64,000 nucleotides of DNA, from the NCBI RefSeq assembly GCF_900007165.1, contig NZ_CYGY02000046.1:146346-210345 (forward strand), given 5' to 3'. The position numbers were made by a program, and so were the translations under genes. The notes beneath the pieces were generated by a model. That model saw nothing but the letters and a program-made list of their open reading frames with translations. It searched no databases and was not told the origin of the DNA. This stretch comes from Paraburkholderia piptadeniae (GTDB taxonomy: Bacteria; Pseudomonadota; Gammaproteobacteria; Burkholderiales; Burkholderiaceae). The first letter of the stretch is position 1, and each line of letters starts with the position of its first letter. Shown here in pieces: positions 50,960 to 60,214 of the stretch.

Positions 50960-51763
50960 TCAGGACTTCGTTCCCGCCGGCCCGGCAAGCGTCGCGTGCG
51001 GATCGAAGTCGGTCGGCGGCGCGCCGAGCTCGCGGCGGAACATATCGCTGAAGCTGCTGGGCAGATAGCCGAGCGAGCGTGCGATGCTGCCGACGGCACG
51101 TCCTTCCGCCATCTCCGACACCGCGACGGCCAGTTGCACCTGCCTGCGCCATTCCGCGAATCCGACGCCCAGTTCGCGCGTGAACAGCCGGGCGAGCGTC
51201 CGCACGCTCGCGCCCACGGACGCCGCGTGCTGCTCGAAGCTGATCGCATTCGACGGATTGTCGATCACCGCGCGGCACAGCGCATCGAGCCTGCGGTCCG
51301 ATGCATCGGGCAGCGGAATGCGCAGCGACGAACGCGGCGCATGCGCGAGCTCGAACATCGCGAGCCGGTACGCGGCGCCGAGATAATCGTCGTCGCGCGT
51401 GCGCGCCTGTTCGTGCTCGGCGATCGACGTAATCAGCTCGCGCAACAGGCCATTGATTTCGAACACATCGCTGCGTGCGCTCAGATGGCCGATGTTGCGC
51501 TCTTGCAGATACAGGTTGCGCATCTCGACGTCGCTCATCATGTGGATCGAGTGCTCGGTGCCGGCGGGCAGCCAGACGGCGCGCTGCGGCGGAACGACGA
51601 GCGCCTCGCGCCCGACCTCGACCCACATCACGCCCGAGACGGCATACAGCACTTGCGCCCACGTATGCGAATGCGGGTCGATGCGCAGACCACGCGGATA
51701 GCGCCGCGCGAGCGAGTGGCCTTCGGCATCGTCGTGCAAAACGGGCGGACGGGCTCGCGGCAT
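50960..51763 (-). CDS. AraC-family transcriptional regulator with cupin sensor
   Basis: A 267-residue regulator. Residues 20-100 form a cupin-like sensor (RIDPHSHTWAQVLYAVSGVMWVEVG, then WLPAGTEHSIHMM). The C-terminal AraC domain has two helix-turn-helix units: FEQHAASVGASVRTLARLFTRELG (about 174-197) and VGSIARSLGYLPSSFSDMFRRELG (about 224-247). It lies 3 bases downstream of the iron-permease-like gene on the same strand. The effector is unknown. Confidence 0.92.
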   Translation of the reverse strand: MPRARPPVLHDDAEGHSLARRYPRGLRIDPHSHTWAQVLYAVSGVMWVEVGREALVVPPQRAVWLPAGTEHSIHMMSDVEMRNLYLQERNIGHLSARSDVFEINGLLRELITSIAEHEQARTRDDDYLGAAYRLAMFELAHAPRSSLRIPLPDASDRRLDALCRAVIDNPSNAISFEQHAASVGASVRTLARLFTRELGVGFAEWRRQVQLAVAVSEMAEGRAVGSIARSLGYLPSSFSDMFRRELGAPPTDFDPHATLAGPAGTKS

Positions 51764-51766
51764 CGG

Positions 51767-52279
<513 letters not shown>

Positions 52280-52413
52280 TCCTGACGATACCCATTCCCC
52301 GGCGCTCGCGCCGAAAAAACTTCAGGGAACCAGCGACGGATTTTCCGCGCTCGCGCGTTCAAGGAATGAACCGGACGATTTTCAGACCGGCAACCGAATC
52401 AAGGGAGAACGCA

Positions 52414-52713
52414 ATGAACACGCAGAAACTCATGCGCCTGCTGGTGGCGGGCATGCTCGCGATGAGCGCTTCGGCGGCATTCGCGCAGGTGATCGTCGCG
52501 CCGATGGCGCCGCCACCGCCGCGCGCGGAGGTCGTGCCGCCGCCGCGCGCAGGCTACGCGTGGGACCCCGGCCATTGGCACTGGGCCCATGGCCGCTATG
52601 TGTGGGTGCCGGGACGCTGGCAGGGCGTGCGGGTGGGCTATCGCTGGGTGCCGGGGCACTGGGTCGCGCGCGGTCCGAACTGGCGCTGGGCGCCGGGCCA
52701 CTGGGCGCTCTGA
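52414..52713 (+). CDS. Exported WxxGxW-repeat (YXWGXW) protein
   Basis: A 99-residue protein with a signal peptide (about 1-24, ending AFA). The mature chain starts with a Pro-rich stretch, then repeats of the form W-x-PGHW: WDPGHWHW, WVPGRWQG, WVPGHWVA and WAPGHWAL, evenly spaced. These aromatic repeats suggest sugar or surface binding, but the family has no established role. It opens a plus-strand group that continues with a 34-residue lipoprotein and an ECF sigma factor. Confidence 0.87.
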   Translation: MNTQKLMRLLVAGMLAMSASAAFAQVIVAPMAPPPPRAEVVPPPRAGYAWDPGHWHWAHGRYVWVPGRWQGVRVGYRWVPGHWVARGPNWRWAPGHWAL

Positions 52714-52749
52714 TCGGTCGGCAATGGTGCGTCGAGCAGGGAGAGGAGT

Positions 52750-52854
52750 ATGAAAAAGCGGCTATTGCTGGTGTTGCTTACCGTGACCCTGGCCGGTTGT
52801 GTGGTCGTGCCGGCGCGGCCTTATACGTGGCGGCCGGCCGTCGTCGTGTATTGA
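52750..52854 (+). CDS. 34-residue lipoprotein
   Basis: MKKRLLLVLLTVTLAGC gives a complete lipoprotein signal with Cys17, followed by only 17 residues, VVVPARPYTWRPAVVVY. GAGAGGAG precedes the ATG at 52750, a strong ribosome site. The lipobox-flanking C-x-VV-x-PARP pattern recurs in the larger lipoprotein at 57532. It is too short for usual gene finders but looks genuine. Confidence 0.78.
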   Translation: MKKRLLLVLLTVTLAGCVVVPARPYTWRPAVVVY

Positions 52855-53015
52855 TCGGACCGTTGAGCGGCTGCGGACGTCCCGCGTATGCGCCGCGAAA
52901 GGCGCACATGATAGGGTTCGCTGCGTCCATACGGTCCATGCGAAATCACCCATGACACGGAGCGACGGCAAGTGACAGAACGTCTTGTCGCGAGAGATTC
53001 CGCGCCACGCGCGCG

Positions 53016-53603
53016 GTGCGAGCGGAGCAGCGCGCGTTGAACGGGCACGATCCGGACGCGGAACTGGTTGCGGGCGTCGGCAGGCAGGAACCGGCCGCCG
53101 TCCGCGCGCTCGTCGCGCGCAAGTTGCCGCGTCTGCTGGCGCTCGCGATGCGGATGCTGGGAGACCGTATGGAAGCCGAAGACGTCGCGCAGGAAGCGTT
53201 CGTGCGGATCTGGAAGCAGGCGCCGAACTGGCGCGAAGGCGAAGCGCGTTTCGACACGTGGCTGCATCGGGTCGCGCTGAACCTCTGCTACGACCGTCTG
53301 CGCGGGCATCGCGAAGAGCCCGTCGACATCTTGCCCGACGAGGCCGACCCCGTTGCCGCGCCCGATGCGCAACTCGAAGCGCAGTCGCGTGATGCACGCG
53401 TGCGCGCCGCGCTCGCCGATTTGCCGGCGCGTCAGCGCGAAGCGCTTGTGCTCAACTATTACCAGGAACTGTCGAACATCGAGGCGGCTGCGTTGATGGG
53501 CATCACCGTCGACGCGCTCGAAAGCCTGCTCGCCCGCGCGCGCCGGAATCTGCGCGCTCGACTTGCCGGCGATGATCTCGCCGGAACGAGGGACTTGCGA
53601 TGA
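53016..53603 (+). CDS. ECF sigma factor (RpoE-like)
   Basis: A 195-residue ECF sigma factor. Region 2 includes LLALAMRMLGDRMEAEDVAQEAFVRIWKQ (about 40-68) and WREGEARFDTWLHRVALNLCYDRLR. Region 4 is LPARQREALVLNYYQELSNIEAAALMGITVDALESLLARARRNL (about 135-178). The start is GTG 53016; TTG 53037, with GGAG 11 bases before it, is an alternative. The next gene encodes a membrane anti-sigma-like protein, with start overlapping its stop. Confidence 0.93.
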   Translation: MRAEQRALNGHDPDAELVAGVGRQEPAAVRALVARKLPRLLALAMRMLGDRMEAEDVAQEAFVRIWKQAPNWREGEARFDTWLHRVALNLCYDRLRGHREEPVDILPDEADPVAAPDAQLEAQSRDARVRAALADLPARQREALVLNYYQELSNIEAAALMGITVDALESLLARARRNLRARLAGDDLAGTRDLR

Positions 53604-54070
53604 CACCAGAGAGATTTCGCGCCATCGTCGATGCGTACGGCGCCGACGCGCGCCACTGGCCCGCGTCAGAGCGGGCGGACGCAAGCGAGTGGGCCGACCA
53701 GCATCGCAGCGAAGCCGACGCGCTGCTCGCCGAAGCCGCGCAACTCGATGCGTGGCTCGCGAGCGATAGCGTCGAAGCGCCGGATGCTGCGTTCGTCGAG
53801 CGCATTGTCGCGTCCGCGCCCGCGCCTACGCCTGCACCGGCGTCCGCGAGAAAACGTCCGCGCTGGCTGACGCTGCCTGGCTGGCGCTCGCGGCGCGGGG
53901 GGCTGTGGTGGTCGGGCGCGGCGTTCGCGGGCGTCGGCCTGATCGGCGGATTCGCGGGTGCGTTCGCCGTGTCTTTCTTCCTGGTTACGGGCACGCCGTC
54001 GCCGGCGTCGGAATCTTCGTATCTGACAACGGGTTTTGGCGGCACCGCCGCCGATTGGAGCGGCGAATGA
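53600..54070 (+). CDS. Membrane anti-sigma factor-like protein
   Basis: A 156-residue protein. The cytosolic N-terminal part is helical and acidic (FRAIVDAYGADARHWPASERADASEWADQ). One transmembrane helix sits near residues 105-130 (GAAFAGVGLIGGFAGAFAVSFFLVTG), and the C-terminal tail is short. No zinc-type HxxxCxxC motif is seen. Position and overlap with the ECF gene (53600-53603) make it the likely sigma inhibitor. A periplasmic sensor gene follows, again overlapping. Confidence 0.83.
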   Translation: MTPERFRAIVDAYGADARHWPASERADASEWADQHRSEADALLAEAAQLDAWLASDSVEAPDAAFVERIVASAPAPTPAPASARKRPRWLTLPGWRSRRGGLWWSGAAFAGVGLIGGFAGAFAVSFFLVTGTPSPASESSYLTTGFGGTAADWSGE

Positions 54071-54630
54071 GCGGACGCGGCTGGAAATTTCTGTTGATCG
54101 GCTCGCTGGTGCTCAACGTATTCATGATCGGTGGCGTGGCGGGCGGCGCGTATCAATGGCTCATCGCGCATGGGCACACGACGGTTGCCGCGCAGCCGCA
54201 GCCGCGCGCGCTGCGCTTCGCGGCGCAAGGGCTGTCGGAGGAAAGGCAGCAGCAGTTCGTCGATGCGCTGAAGGCAGCGCGTCGCGAGGCGCGACCCTAT
54301 GCGCGCGAAGGCCGCGAAGAGCGGCGCGAGGTGCTGCGTCTGCTGTCCGCGCCGCAACTGGATCGCGCGGCGCTCGACACGGCGTTGAACCGGACGCGCG
54401 AAGCCGATATCGCGTTGCGCACGCGTGTCGAACAGAGCGTCGCGGATTTCGCCGCGACGCTGTCGCCCGATGAGCGCGTGAAGTTCGCCGAAGGGCTGAG
54501 GGAGCGCGGCCAGTGGCGGATCGCGCAGGCACAGCAACAGGCGCAACAGGCGCAACAGGCAAAGCAGGCACAACAACAGCTTCAGCGGCGCCTTCAGCAG
54601 GAGCAGGGCGACGAGCCAGCGAGCGAGTGA
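54067..54630 (+). CDS. Periplasmic CpxP/Spy-like heavy-metal-resistance-type sensor
   Basis: A 187-residue protein with an N-terminal helix or uncleaved anchor (FLLIGSLVLNVFMIGGVAGG). A helical periplasmic domain of the Metal_resist/CpxP-like kind follows, with LSEERQQQFVDALKAARREARPYAREGREERREVLRLLSAPQLD and the second pattern LSPDERVKFAEGLRERG. The last 30 residues are Gln-rich. It overlaps the anti-sigma gene (ATGA), giving a sigma / anti-sigma / sensor operon. It probably reports envelope stress or metal to the anti-sigma factor. Confidence 0.85.
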   Translation: MSGRGWKFLLIGSLVLNVFMIGGVAGGAYQWLIAHGHTTVAAQPQPRALRFAAQGLSEERQQQFVDALKAARREARPYAREGREERREVLRLLSAPQLDRAALDTALNRTREADIALRTRVEQSVADFAATLSPDERVKFAEGLRERGQWRIAQAQQQAQQAQQAKQAQQQLQRRLQQEQGDEPASE

Positions 54631-54769
54631 ACTGGGCTGCATCGCCGGGCGGAAAACATCGACGAAACATCGATGAAAAACATCGACAAAAGCAGCGACG
54701 GAAAAGCGCGGCGTGCACCGTTTAACGCACATCGAGAAAGCGCATCACAGCCGACACAGGAGCGAGAGC

Positions 54770-56278
54770 ATGGCCAATCCACCCGCTGCAATGACGGCGC
54801 CACCGTTGAGCACGGCCGCGATCGCGATGAACCGGTTCGGCCTTGGCGCGCGCGCCGACGAAGCGCCACCCGCCGATCCCAAGGCGTGGCTCGTCGCGCA
54901 GTTCGACGCATATCAACCGATGCCCGCGGCATGGGCGGATCAACCGACGTCACTGGCGATCGCGGCCGAACTCGCGCAGCAACGCCAGCAGGCGATGGCG
55001 AACGCGGCGGCCAGTTGGACGAACGCGGCCAGCGCATCCGCGAGCGGCACGAATGTCGGCAGCGCGCCTGCCATCGCGGACGACGCTAAGAAAGCCGCCC
55101 GACAGGCCGCGAACAAGGCGGTGCGCATGGAAGCACGCGACACCTACCGGTCGGCCGTGAACGCCCGCGTCGCGAGCGCGCTGACGACGCCCGCGCCCTT
55201 CGTCGAGCGGCTCGTGCACTTCTGGGCCAATCACTTCGCCGTCTCCATCGATAAAGGCCAGGTCGCGTCGTTCGCGGGCGCGTTCGAAGCGGAAGCGATC
55301 CGCCCGCATGTGCTCGGCCGATTTGAAGACATGCTGGTGGCCGTCGAGCGTCATCCCGCGATGCAGCTCTTTCTCGATCAGACGCGCTCGGTCGGTCCCG
55401 ACAGCGCCGCCGCCATGCGCGCGGCGCAGCGCAATCCGAACCGCAAGCCCGGCCTCAACGAAAACCTCGCGCGCGAGATCATGGAGCTGCACACGCTCGG
55501 CGTGCGCAGCGGCTACACGCAGGACGACGTCACCGAGTTCGCGCGCGCGATGACGGGCTGGAGCATCGCGGGCGCTCAGGGGCCGCAGCCGAACAACGCG
55601 CCGCCGGGCGCATTCGTGTTCCGTGCGCAACTGCACGAGCCCGGCACGCGGACCATCATGGGCCGCCGCTACGATCAGCCGGGCGAAGCGCAGACGCTGG
55701 CCGTGCTGCACGATCTTTCGACGTCGCCCGCCACGGCCACGCACATCGCAACGAAGCTCGCGCGCCACTTCGTCGCCGACAACCCGCCGCCCGATGTCGT
55801 CGACCGGCTGGCGACGGCCTTCATGCGCAGCCGCGGCGATCTGCCGAGCGTCTATCGCGCGTTGATCGACAGCGACGCCGCGTGGTCGCCCGTTGCCGTC
55901 AAGTTCAAGTCGCCGTGGGAATGGACGATTTCGTCGCTGCGCGGGCTCGGCATGCGCGAGTTGAACAGCGGGAACGGCACCGTGCAGATGGCGCCCGTCC
56001 TCACGCAGCTCGGTCAGCAGGTTTGGCGCCCCGGCTCGCCTGCCGGTTACGACGACATCGCCGCAAACTGGGCCGCGCCCGATGCTCTCGTGCGGCGCGT
56101 CGGGATCGCGCAGCGTTTTGCGTCGCGTGTCGGCGACCGCATCGACCCCCGCTCGTTGGGACAGAAGCTGATGGCGGGTTCGTTGAGCGAGCCGACGGAA
56201 CTGGCCGTGTCGCGCGCGGAAAGCGCATCGACGGCGCTCGCGTTGCTGCTCGTGTCGCCCGACTTTCAACGGAGATAG
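54770..56278 (+). CDS. DUF1800 family protein
   Basis: A 502-residue protein of DUF1800: AIAMNRFGLGARADEAPPADPKAWLVAQFD (about 17-46), FVERLVHFWANHFAVSIDKG (about 144-163), NPNRKPGLNENLAREIMELHTLGV (about 222-245, the most conserved block) and GYTQDDVTEFARAMTGWS. No signal peptide is seen. DUF1800 proteins almost always sit next to DUF1501, as here (2 bases apart). Function is unknown. AGGAG lies just upstream of ATG 54770. It belongs to the ECF-controlled group by position. Confidence 0.9.
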   Translation: MANPPAAMTAPPLSTAAIAMNRFGLGARADEAPPADPKAWLVAQFDAYQPMPAAWADQPTSLAIAAELAQQRQQAMANAAASWTNAASASASGTNVGSAPAIADDAKKAARQAANKAVRMEARDTYRSAVNARVASALTTPAPFVERLVHFWANHFAVSIDKGQVASFAGAFEAEAIRPHVLGRFEDMLVAVERHPAMQLFLDQTRSVGPDSAAAMRAAQRNPNRKPGLNENLAREIMELHTLGVRSGYTQDDVTEFARAMTGWSIAGAQGPQPNNAPPGAFVFRAQLHEPGTRTIMGRRYDQPGEAQTLAVLHDLSTSPATATHIATKLARHFVADNPPPDVVDRLATAFMRSRGDLPSVYRALIDSDAAWSPVAVKFKSPWEWTISSLRGLGMRELNSGNGTVQMAPVLTQLGQQVWRPGSPAGYDDIAANWAAPDALVRRVGIAQRFASRVGDRIDPRSLGQKLMAGSLSEPTELAVSRAESASTALALLLVSPDFQRR

Positions 56279-56280
56279 CC

Positions 56281-57474
56281 ATGCTCACCCGCCGCAGCTT
56301 CATCCGTGTGGCCGCAGCCGGCGCGGGCGCGATGCTCGTCGCGCCGCAGATGGTCTTCGCGCGCGTCGCGACGGACCGTCGCTTCGTCTTCGTGATCCAG
56401 CGCGGCGCGGCCGATGGCCTGAATACGGTCGTTCCCTATGGCGATCCCGCGTACGCAGCGTTGCGCGGCGCGCTGACCGTCGATACGTCGTCGGCGGCGA
56501 AGCTCGACGGTATGTTCGCGCTGCATCCGTCGCTGGCGCGGATCGGGCAGATGTTCGAGGGGCGCGAGGCGCTGTTCGTGCATGCCGTCGCGTCGCCGTA
56601 TCGGGACCGCTCGCATTTCGACGGGCAGAACGTGCTGGAGACGGGCGGCGCGTCGCCGTATCAGGTGAAGGACGGCTGGCTCAATCGTCTCGTCGGCATG
56701 ATGCCGGGCGCCGATCCAGCGAACCGCGCGTCGAACCGCGCGGCGACGCACGAGAACGCGATTGCCTTCGCGCCGACCGTGCCGATGGCGTTGCGCGGTC
56801 TGGCGAGCGTCGCGTCGTACGCGCCTTCCGCGCTGCCGCAGGCGCCCGACGATCTGCTCGCGCGCGTCTCGCAGCTTTACGAGCAGGACGCGCAGTTGCG
56901 CCCGTTGTGGGAGTCGGCGATGGCGGCGCGCGGCCTCGCGGGCGATGCCAGCGCGCGTCAGGACCCGGCGAGTCTCGGCAAGCTCGCGGCCGGCTTTTTG
57001 TCGCGCGAGGATGGCCCGCGCATCGCGATGATCGAAACGGGCGGCTGGGACACGCACAGCGCGCAGATGCCACGACTCGCGGCGCAACTGAAGGCGCTCG
57101 ACACGATGCTTGCCGCATTGCGCGACGGGCTCGGACCGGCGTGGAGCAAGACCACGGTGCTCGTCGCCACCGAATTCGGCCGCATGGCGGCAGCGAACGG
57201 AACGGGCGGGACGGATCACGGGACGGCGTCGGTGGCGATGGTGATCGGCGGCGCGGTAGCGGGGGGGCGCGTCGTCGCAGACTGGCCGGGTCTGCGTCAG
57301 AGCGATCTTTACGAGGCGCGCGATCTTAAGCCGACGGCGTCGCTGGATGCGCTGATTACGGGTGTCGCGAGCGAAAGCCTCGGACTCGATCCGCACAAGA
57401 CCGCGCGCACGCTGTTCGCGCAGGAACGCAGCACGCAGCCGGTGACAGGGCTGATTCGCGCCTGGCTTTCATAG
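56281..57474 (+). CDS. Tat-exported DUF1501 protein
   Basis: A 397-residue protein with a twin-arginine signal (TRRSFIRVAAAGAGAMLVAP). The mature domain belongs to DUF1501, related to the alkaline phosphatase/sulfatase superfamily. Visible are FVFVIQRGAADGLNTVVPYGDP (about 35-56), MIETGGWDTHSAQMPRL and VLVATEFGRMAAANGTGGTDHG (about 300-321), with the metal-type Asp-His motif TDHG. Export in folded form suggests a cofactor or metal loaded in the cytosol. It is the partner of the DUF1800 gene just upstream. Activity is unknown. Confidence 0.9.
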   Translation: MLTRRSFIRVAAAGAGAMLVAPQMVFARVATDRRFVFVIQRGAADGLNTVVPYGDPAYAALRGALTVDTSSAAKLDGMFALHPSLARIGQMFEGREALFVHAVASPYRDRSHFDGQNVLETGGASPYQVKDGWLNRLVGMMPGADPANRASNRAATHENAIAFAPTVPMALRGLASVASYAPSALPQAPDDLLARVSQLYEQDAQLRPLWESAMAARGLAGDASARQDPASLGKLAAGFLSREDGPRIAMIETGGWDTHSAQMPRLAAQLKALDTMLAALRDGLGPAWSKTTVLVATEFGRMAAANGTGGTDHGTASVAMVIGGAVAGGRVVADWPGLRQSDLYEARDLKPTASLDALITGVASESLGLDPHKTARTLFAQERSTQPVTGLIRAWLS

Positions 57475-57531
57475 CTGGCGGCGATCGGCTTTCGCATTTC
57501 TTAAACCTCAAAAACTAATAGGGAGAAAACC

Positions 57532-57768
57532 TTGAAGTACGCATCGAATCTGAAGTCCGCGAAGTGGCGCACGCTGCTGTTGGGCGCGCTGTGCGCATCG
57601 ACGCTTTCGGCCTGCTACGTCGTCGAGCCGGCGCGGCCGCCGCAGCCCGCGCCCGTCGCGGAAGTGATGCCTGCGCCACCCGCGCCGGGTTATCGCTGGG
57701 TGAAGGGCCACTATCGATGGGAGGGGAATCACTGGCAGTGGGTGCCGGGCCATTGGCGGCCGGCTTGA
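57532..57768 (+). CDS. WxxGxW-repeat lipoprotein
   Basis: A 78-residue lipoprotein starting at TTG 57532 behind GGGAG. The signal ends LSAC with Cys28. It continues YVVEPARPPQP and ends with aromatic repeats YRWVKGHYRW and WQWVPGHWRPA. It combines the features of the 34-residue lipoprotein (C-x-VV-x-PARP) and the WxxGxW protein at 52414, and closes the ECF/DUF1800/DUF1501 group. Confidence 0.83.
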   Translation: MKYASNLKSAKWRTLLLGALCASTLSACYVVEPARPPQPAPVAEVMPAPPAPGYRWVKGHYRWEGNHWQWVPGHWRPA

Positions 57769-58031
57769 TCACCGGCTTTGATGCTGCTCGATGCCGTTTT
57801 GATGTCGCTCGATGCGCCGCAGAAAAAATTCATTGCGCGTGTCGATCTGAGGGTGGTTCGTTCGTCATAGTGGTGAAGACTCGCCGTCCGGCGAAGCTTC
57901 GTCGCTCATCAACCCCTTCATCCAGCAACCATCTTGCATGCGACCAGGGCAAGGCATGGGGCGGGAGTCGCCGCCAGGGCGTCAATTCCCGTCGACATGC
58001 CGACTCCGGTCGACAAAGGAGAGACACGATC

Positions 58032-58517
58032 ATGTCCAACTCAGCCGTCAAGCCCATCCCCGAGGGCATGCATTCGTTGACGCCGCATATCATCGTAGCG
58101 GGCGCGGCGGAAGCCATCGAGTTCTACAAGAAAGCGTTCAACGCAATCGAACAGGTCCGTATGCCCGGTCCCGGCGGCAAGCTGATGCACGCATCGCTGA
58201 AGATCGGCGATTCGACGCTGATGCTCGTCGACGAGATGCCCGATTGCGGCGGCGGTGCGTCGCTAGGGCCGAAGGCGCTGAAGGGCTCGCCTGTCGTGCT
58301 GCATCTTTACGTCGACGATGCCGACGCCACGATCGCGCAAGCGGAAGCGGCCGGCGCAAAGGTGACGATGCCCGCCGCCGACATGTTCTGGGGCGACCGT
58401 TACGGCCAGGTCGAAGATCCGTTCGGCCATCGGTGGTCGGTCGCAACGCACAAGCGCGACGTCACGCCTGAAGAAATGAGGCAGGCGATGGAACAGATGG
58501 CGCAGGGGCGTCAGTAG
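58032..58517 (+). CDS. PhnB-like VOC protein
   Basis: A 161-residue glyoxalase-fold protein: LTPHIIVAGAAEAIEFYKKAFNAIEQVRMPGPGGKLMHASLKIGD (about 16-60) and GDRYGQVEDPFGHRWSVATHKRDVTPEEM (about 122-150). The PhnB subgroup motif ends PFGHRWSVATH. It probably binds metal; the substrate is unknown. It stands alone, with a second VOC gene of another type 190 bases on. Confidence 0.92.
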   Translation: MSNSAVKPIPEGMHSLTPHIIVAGAAEAIEFYKKAFNAIEQVRMPGPGGKLMHASLKIGDSTLMLVDEMPDCGGGASLGPKALKGSPVVLHLYVDDADATIAQAEAAGAKVTMPAADMFWGDRYGQVEDPFGHRWSVATHKRDVTPEEMRQAMEQMAQGRQ

Positions 58518-58709
58518 CATCAATAGTTGCGGCGCGCGGCTGCGCAAACCGTATTCGAAACGCGCCGCGCGGCGCGCTAACGTTGCGCGGCGGTATCGGG
58601 CGCGCGATGTTGGCGACATGGTGATGTGGGCGGCCTCGGCGCGTTCCGAGGCGGCGCCCGCGCATCGTTTTGTCCCGACATCGCGCGATACAACAATCGA
58701 GGAGATCCG

Positions 58710-59186
58710 ATGGACAAGATAGCGACGTGCCTGTGGTTCGACGGCAAGGCGGAGGAAGCCGCGAAGTTCTATACAGGCATCTTCAGGAATTCGAGCATCG
58801 ACGATGTGATGCACTACGGCGACGCAGGACCGGGCACGCCTGGCAGCGTGCTGTCGATGACGTTCCGTCTCGAGGGCCGCGAGTTCATCGCGTTGAACGG
58901 CGGCCCGCAATTCACGTTTTCTCCGGCTATTTCGATGTTCGTGAAGTGCGAATCGCAAGCGGAAGTCGACGTGCTGTGGGACAAACTGCTCGAAGGTGGC
59001 GGCGCGCCGCAGCAATGCGGGTGGCTCACGGGCCGCTACGGTATCTCATGGCAAATCGTGCCGACTGCGCTCGGCAAGATGCTGAAGGACAAGGACCCGG
59101 CGAAGGCCAGGCGCGTGATGCAAGCGATGATGCAAATGGTGAAACTCGACGTGAACGCGCTCGAGGCGGCATACGCGCAGCCGTGA
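58710..59186 (+). CDS. VOC protein of the 3-demethylubiquinone methyltransferase-like type
   Basis: A 158-residue protein opening MDKIATCLWFDGKAEEAAKFYTGIF (about 1-25). It has SMTFRLEGREFIALNGGPQFTFSPAISMFV and a C-terminal CGWLTGRYGISWQIVPTALGKMLKDKDPAKARRVMQAMMQM. This matches the 3-dmu-9_3-mt family name. That name is misleading, as no SAM site is present. GGAGA precedes ATG 58710. It is paralogous in fold only to the preceding gene. Confidence 0.92.
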   Translation: MDKIATCLWFDGKAEEAAKFYTGIFRNSSIDDVMHYGDAGPGTPGSVLSMTFRLEGREFIALNGGPQFTFSPAISMFVKCESQAEVDVLWDKLLEGGGAPQQCGWLTGRYGISWQIVPTALGKMLKDKDPAKARRVMQAMMQMVKLDVNALEAAYAQP

Positions 59187-59410
59187 ATTTTTTACGTGCG
59201 AGGCGGGCGCTTGTGTGAACCGTGACGCGTCTCTCGCCTGCGCATTGGTTTTGGCGATCACGCCGCTTGACGTCCGCCGACGCCGGCACGGTAGTCCGGG
59301 TTTATGCGCATCAACTTTGGCGCGGGCCTCAGGCCTCCACGGCCGGCGCACCTCAGCGCGCGTATCTGCGATGATCTGCGCTTTCCTGTTTGCCGGATCG
59401 AAAGCGCGCC

Positions 59411-59962
59411 ATGTCCCAATCCTCCTTTGAGCTTGAAACCGATCGACTGATCTTGCGTCCTCACGTCGTCGAGGATTTCGACGACAGTCTTGCGTTATGG
59501 TCCGACGAGATCGTCACGCGCTTTATCGGCGGCAAGCCGTTTAACCGCGAAGAAGTGTGGTCGCGGCTTTTGCGTTACGTCGGACATTGGGCCGCGCTGG
59601 GATTCGGCTACTGGGTAATCCGCGAGAAGGACAGCGGACGATTCGTCGGCGAGGTCGGCTTTGCGGACTATCGGCGAGAGATCGATCCGCCGCTCGATGG
59701 CTCGCCGGAAATCGGCTGGGCGCTGATGCCGTTCGCGCACGGGCAGGACTGTGCAACGGAAGCCGTGCGCGGCGCGCTGGCGTGGGCCGATGCGAAGTGG
59801 CCCGCCGGCGACACCGTCTGCATCATCGCGCCGGATAACGTGGCGTCGCGGCGGGTCGCGCAAAAATGCGGCTACGTCGAAGAGCGACAGACAACGTACA
59901 AGAGCCACCCGACGGGAGTCTTTCGTCGGGCGTCAGGCCGCATTCAACTCATTGATTCTTAA
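59411..59962 (+). CDS. RimJ/RimL-type GNAT acetyltransferase
   Basis: A 183-residue GNAT protein: LETDRLILRPHVVEDFDDSLALWSDE (about 9-34), WVIREKDSGRFVGEVGFADYRREIDPP, GWALMPFAHGQDCATEAVRGALAW (motif A, the usual G-x-G/A loop reading HGQDCATEA), and IIAPDNVASRRVAQKCGYVEERQ. ATG 59411 is preferred; TTG 59390 would add seven residues. The acceptor is unknown. Confidence 0.88.
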   Translation: MSQSSFELETDRLILRPHVVEDFDDSLALWSDEIVTRFIGGKPFNREEVWSRLLRYVGHWAALGFGYWVIREKDSGRFVGEVGFADYRREIDPPLDGSPEIGWALMPFAHGQDCATEAVRGALAWADAKWPAGDTVCIIAPDNVASRRVAQKCGYVEERQTTYKSHPTGVFRRASGRIQLIDS

Positions 59963-60072
59963 GACTCTCCTATGCCTTCCGGCCGAATGGTGCCGAGCCG
60001 CCATTGATGCGACATTCACTACGCGACTGCACCGGTCATACGAGCCACCCCAATCGCACACAGATAGCACAC

Positions 60073-60136
60073 GTAGATACGACGTTGACACATTAACCCG
60101 CGCCGCGTAGCATCTTGGTATCTACACAGTAGATAC
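60073..60136. promoter_or_regulatory. mazEF promoter with three GTAGATAC half-sites
   Basis: The promoter is TTGACA (60085-60090), a 17-base spacer and TAGCAT (60108-60113). GTAGATAC lies just upstream at 60073-60080. A perfect palindrome GTATCTAC-ACA-GTAGATAC covers the expected start site at 60118-60136. The layout fits antitoxin autorepression. Confidence 0.8.
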
Positions 60137-60214
60137 ACGCGGCGCTTCTGGTCCCTCGTGGACCTTGTGACGGAGGAAGTCGTGTATCTGAGTTTTTCGG
60201 GCGAAGGTGGCGCT

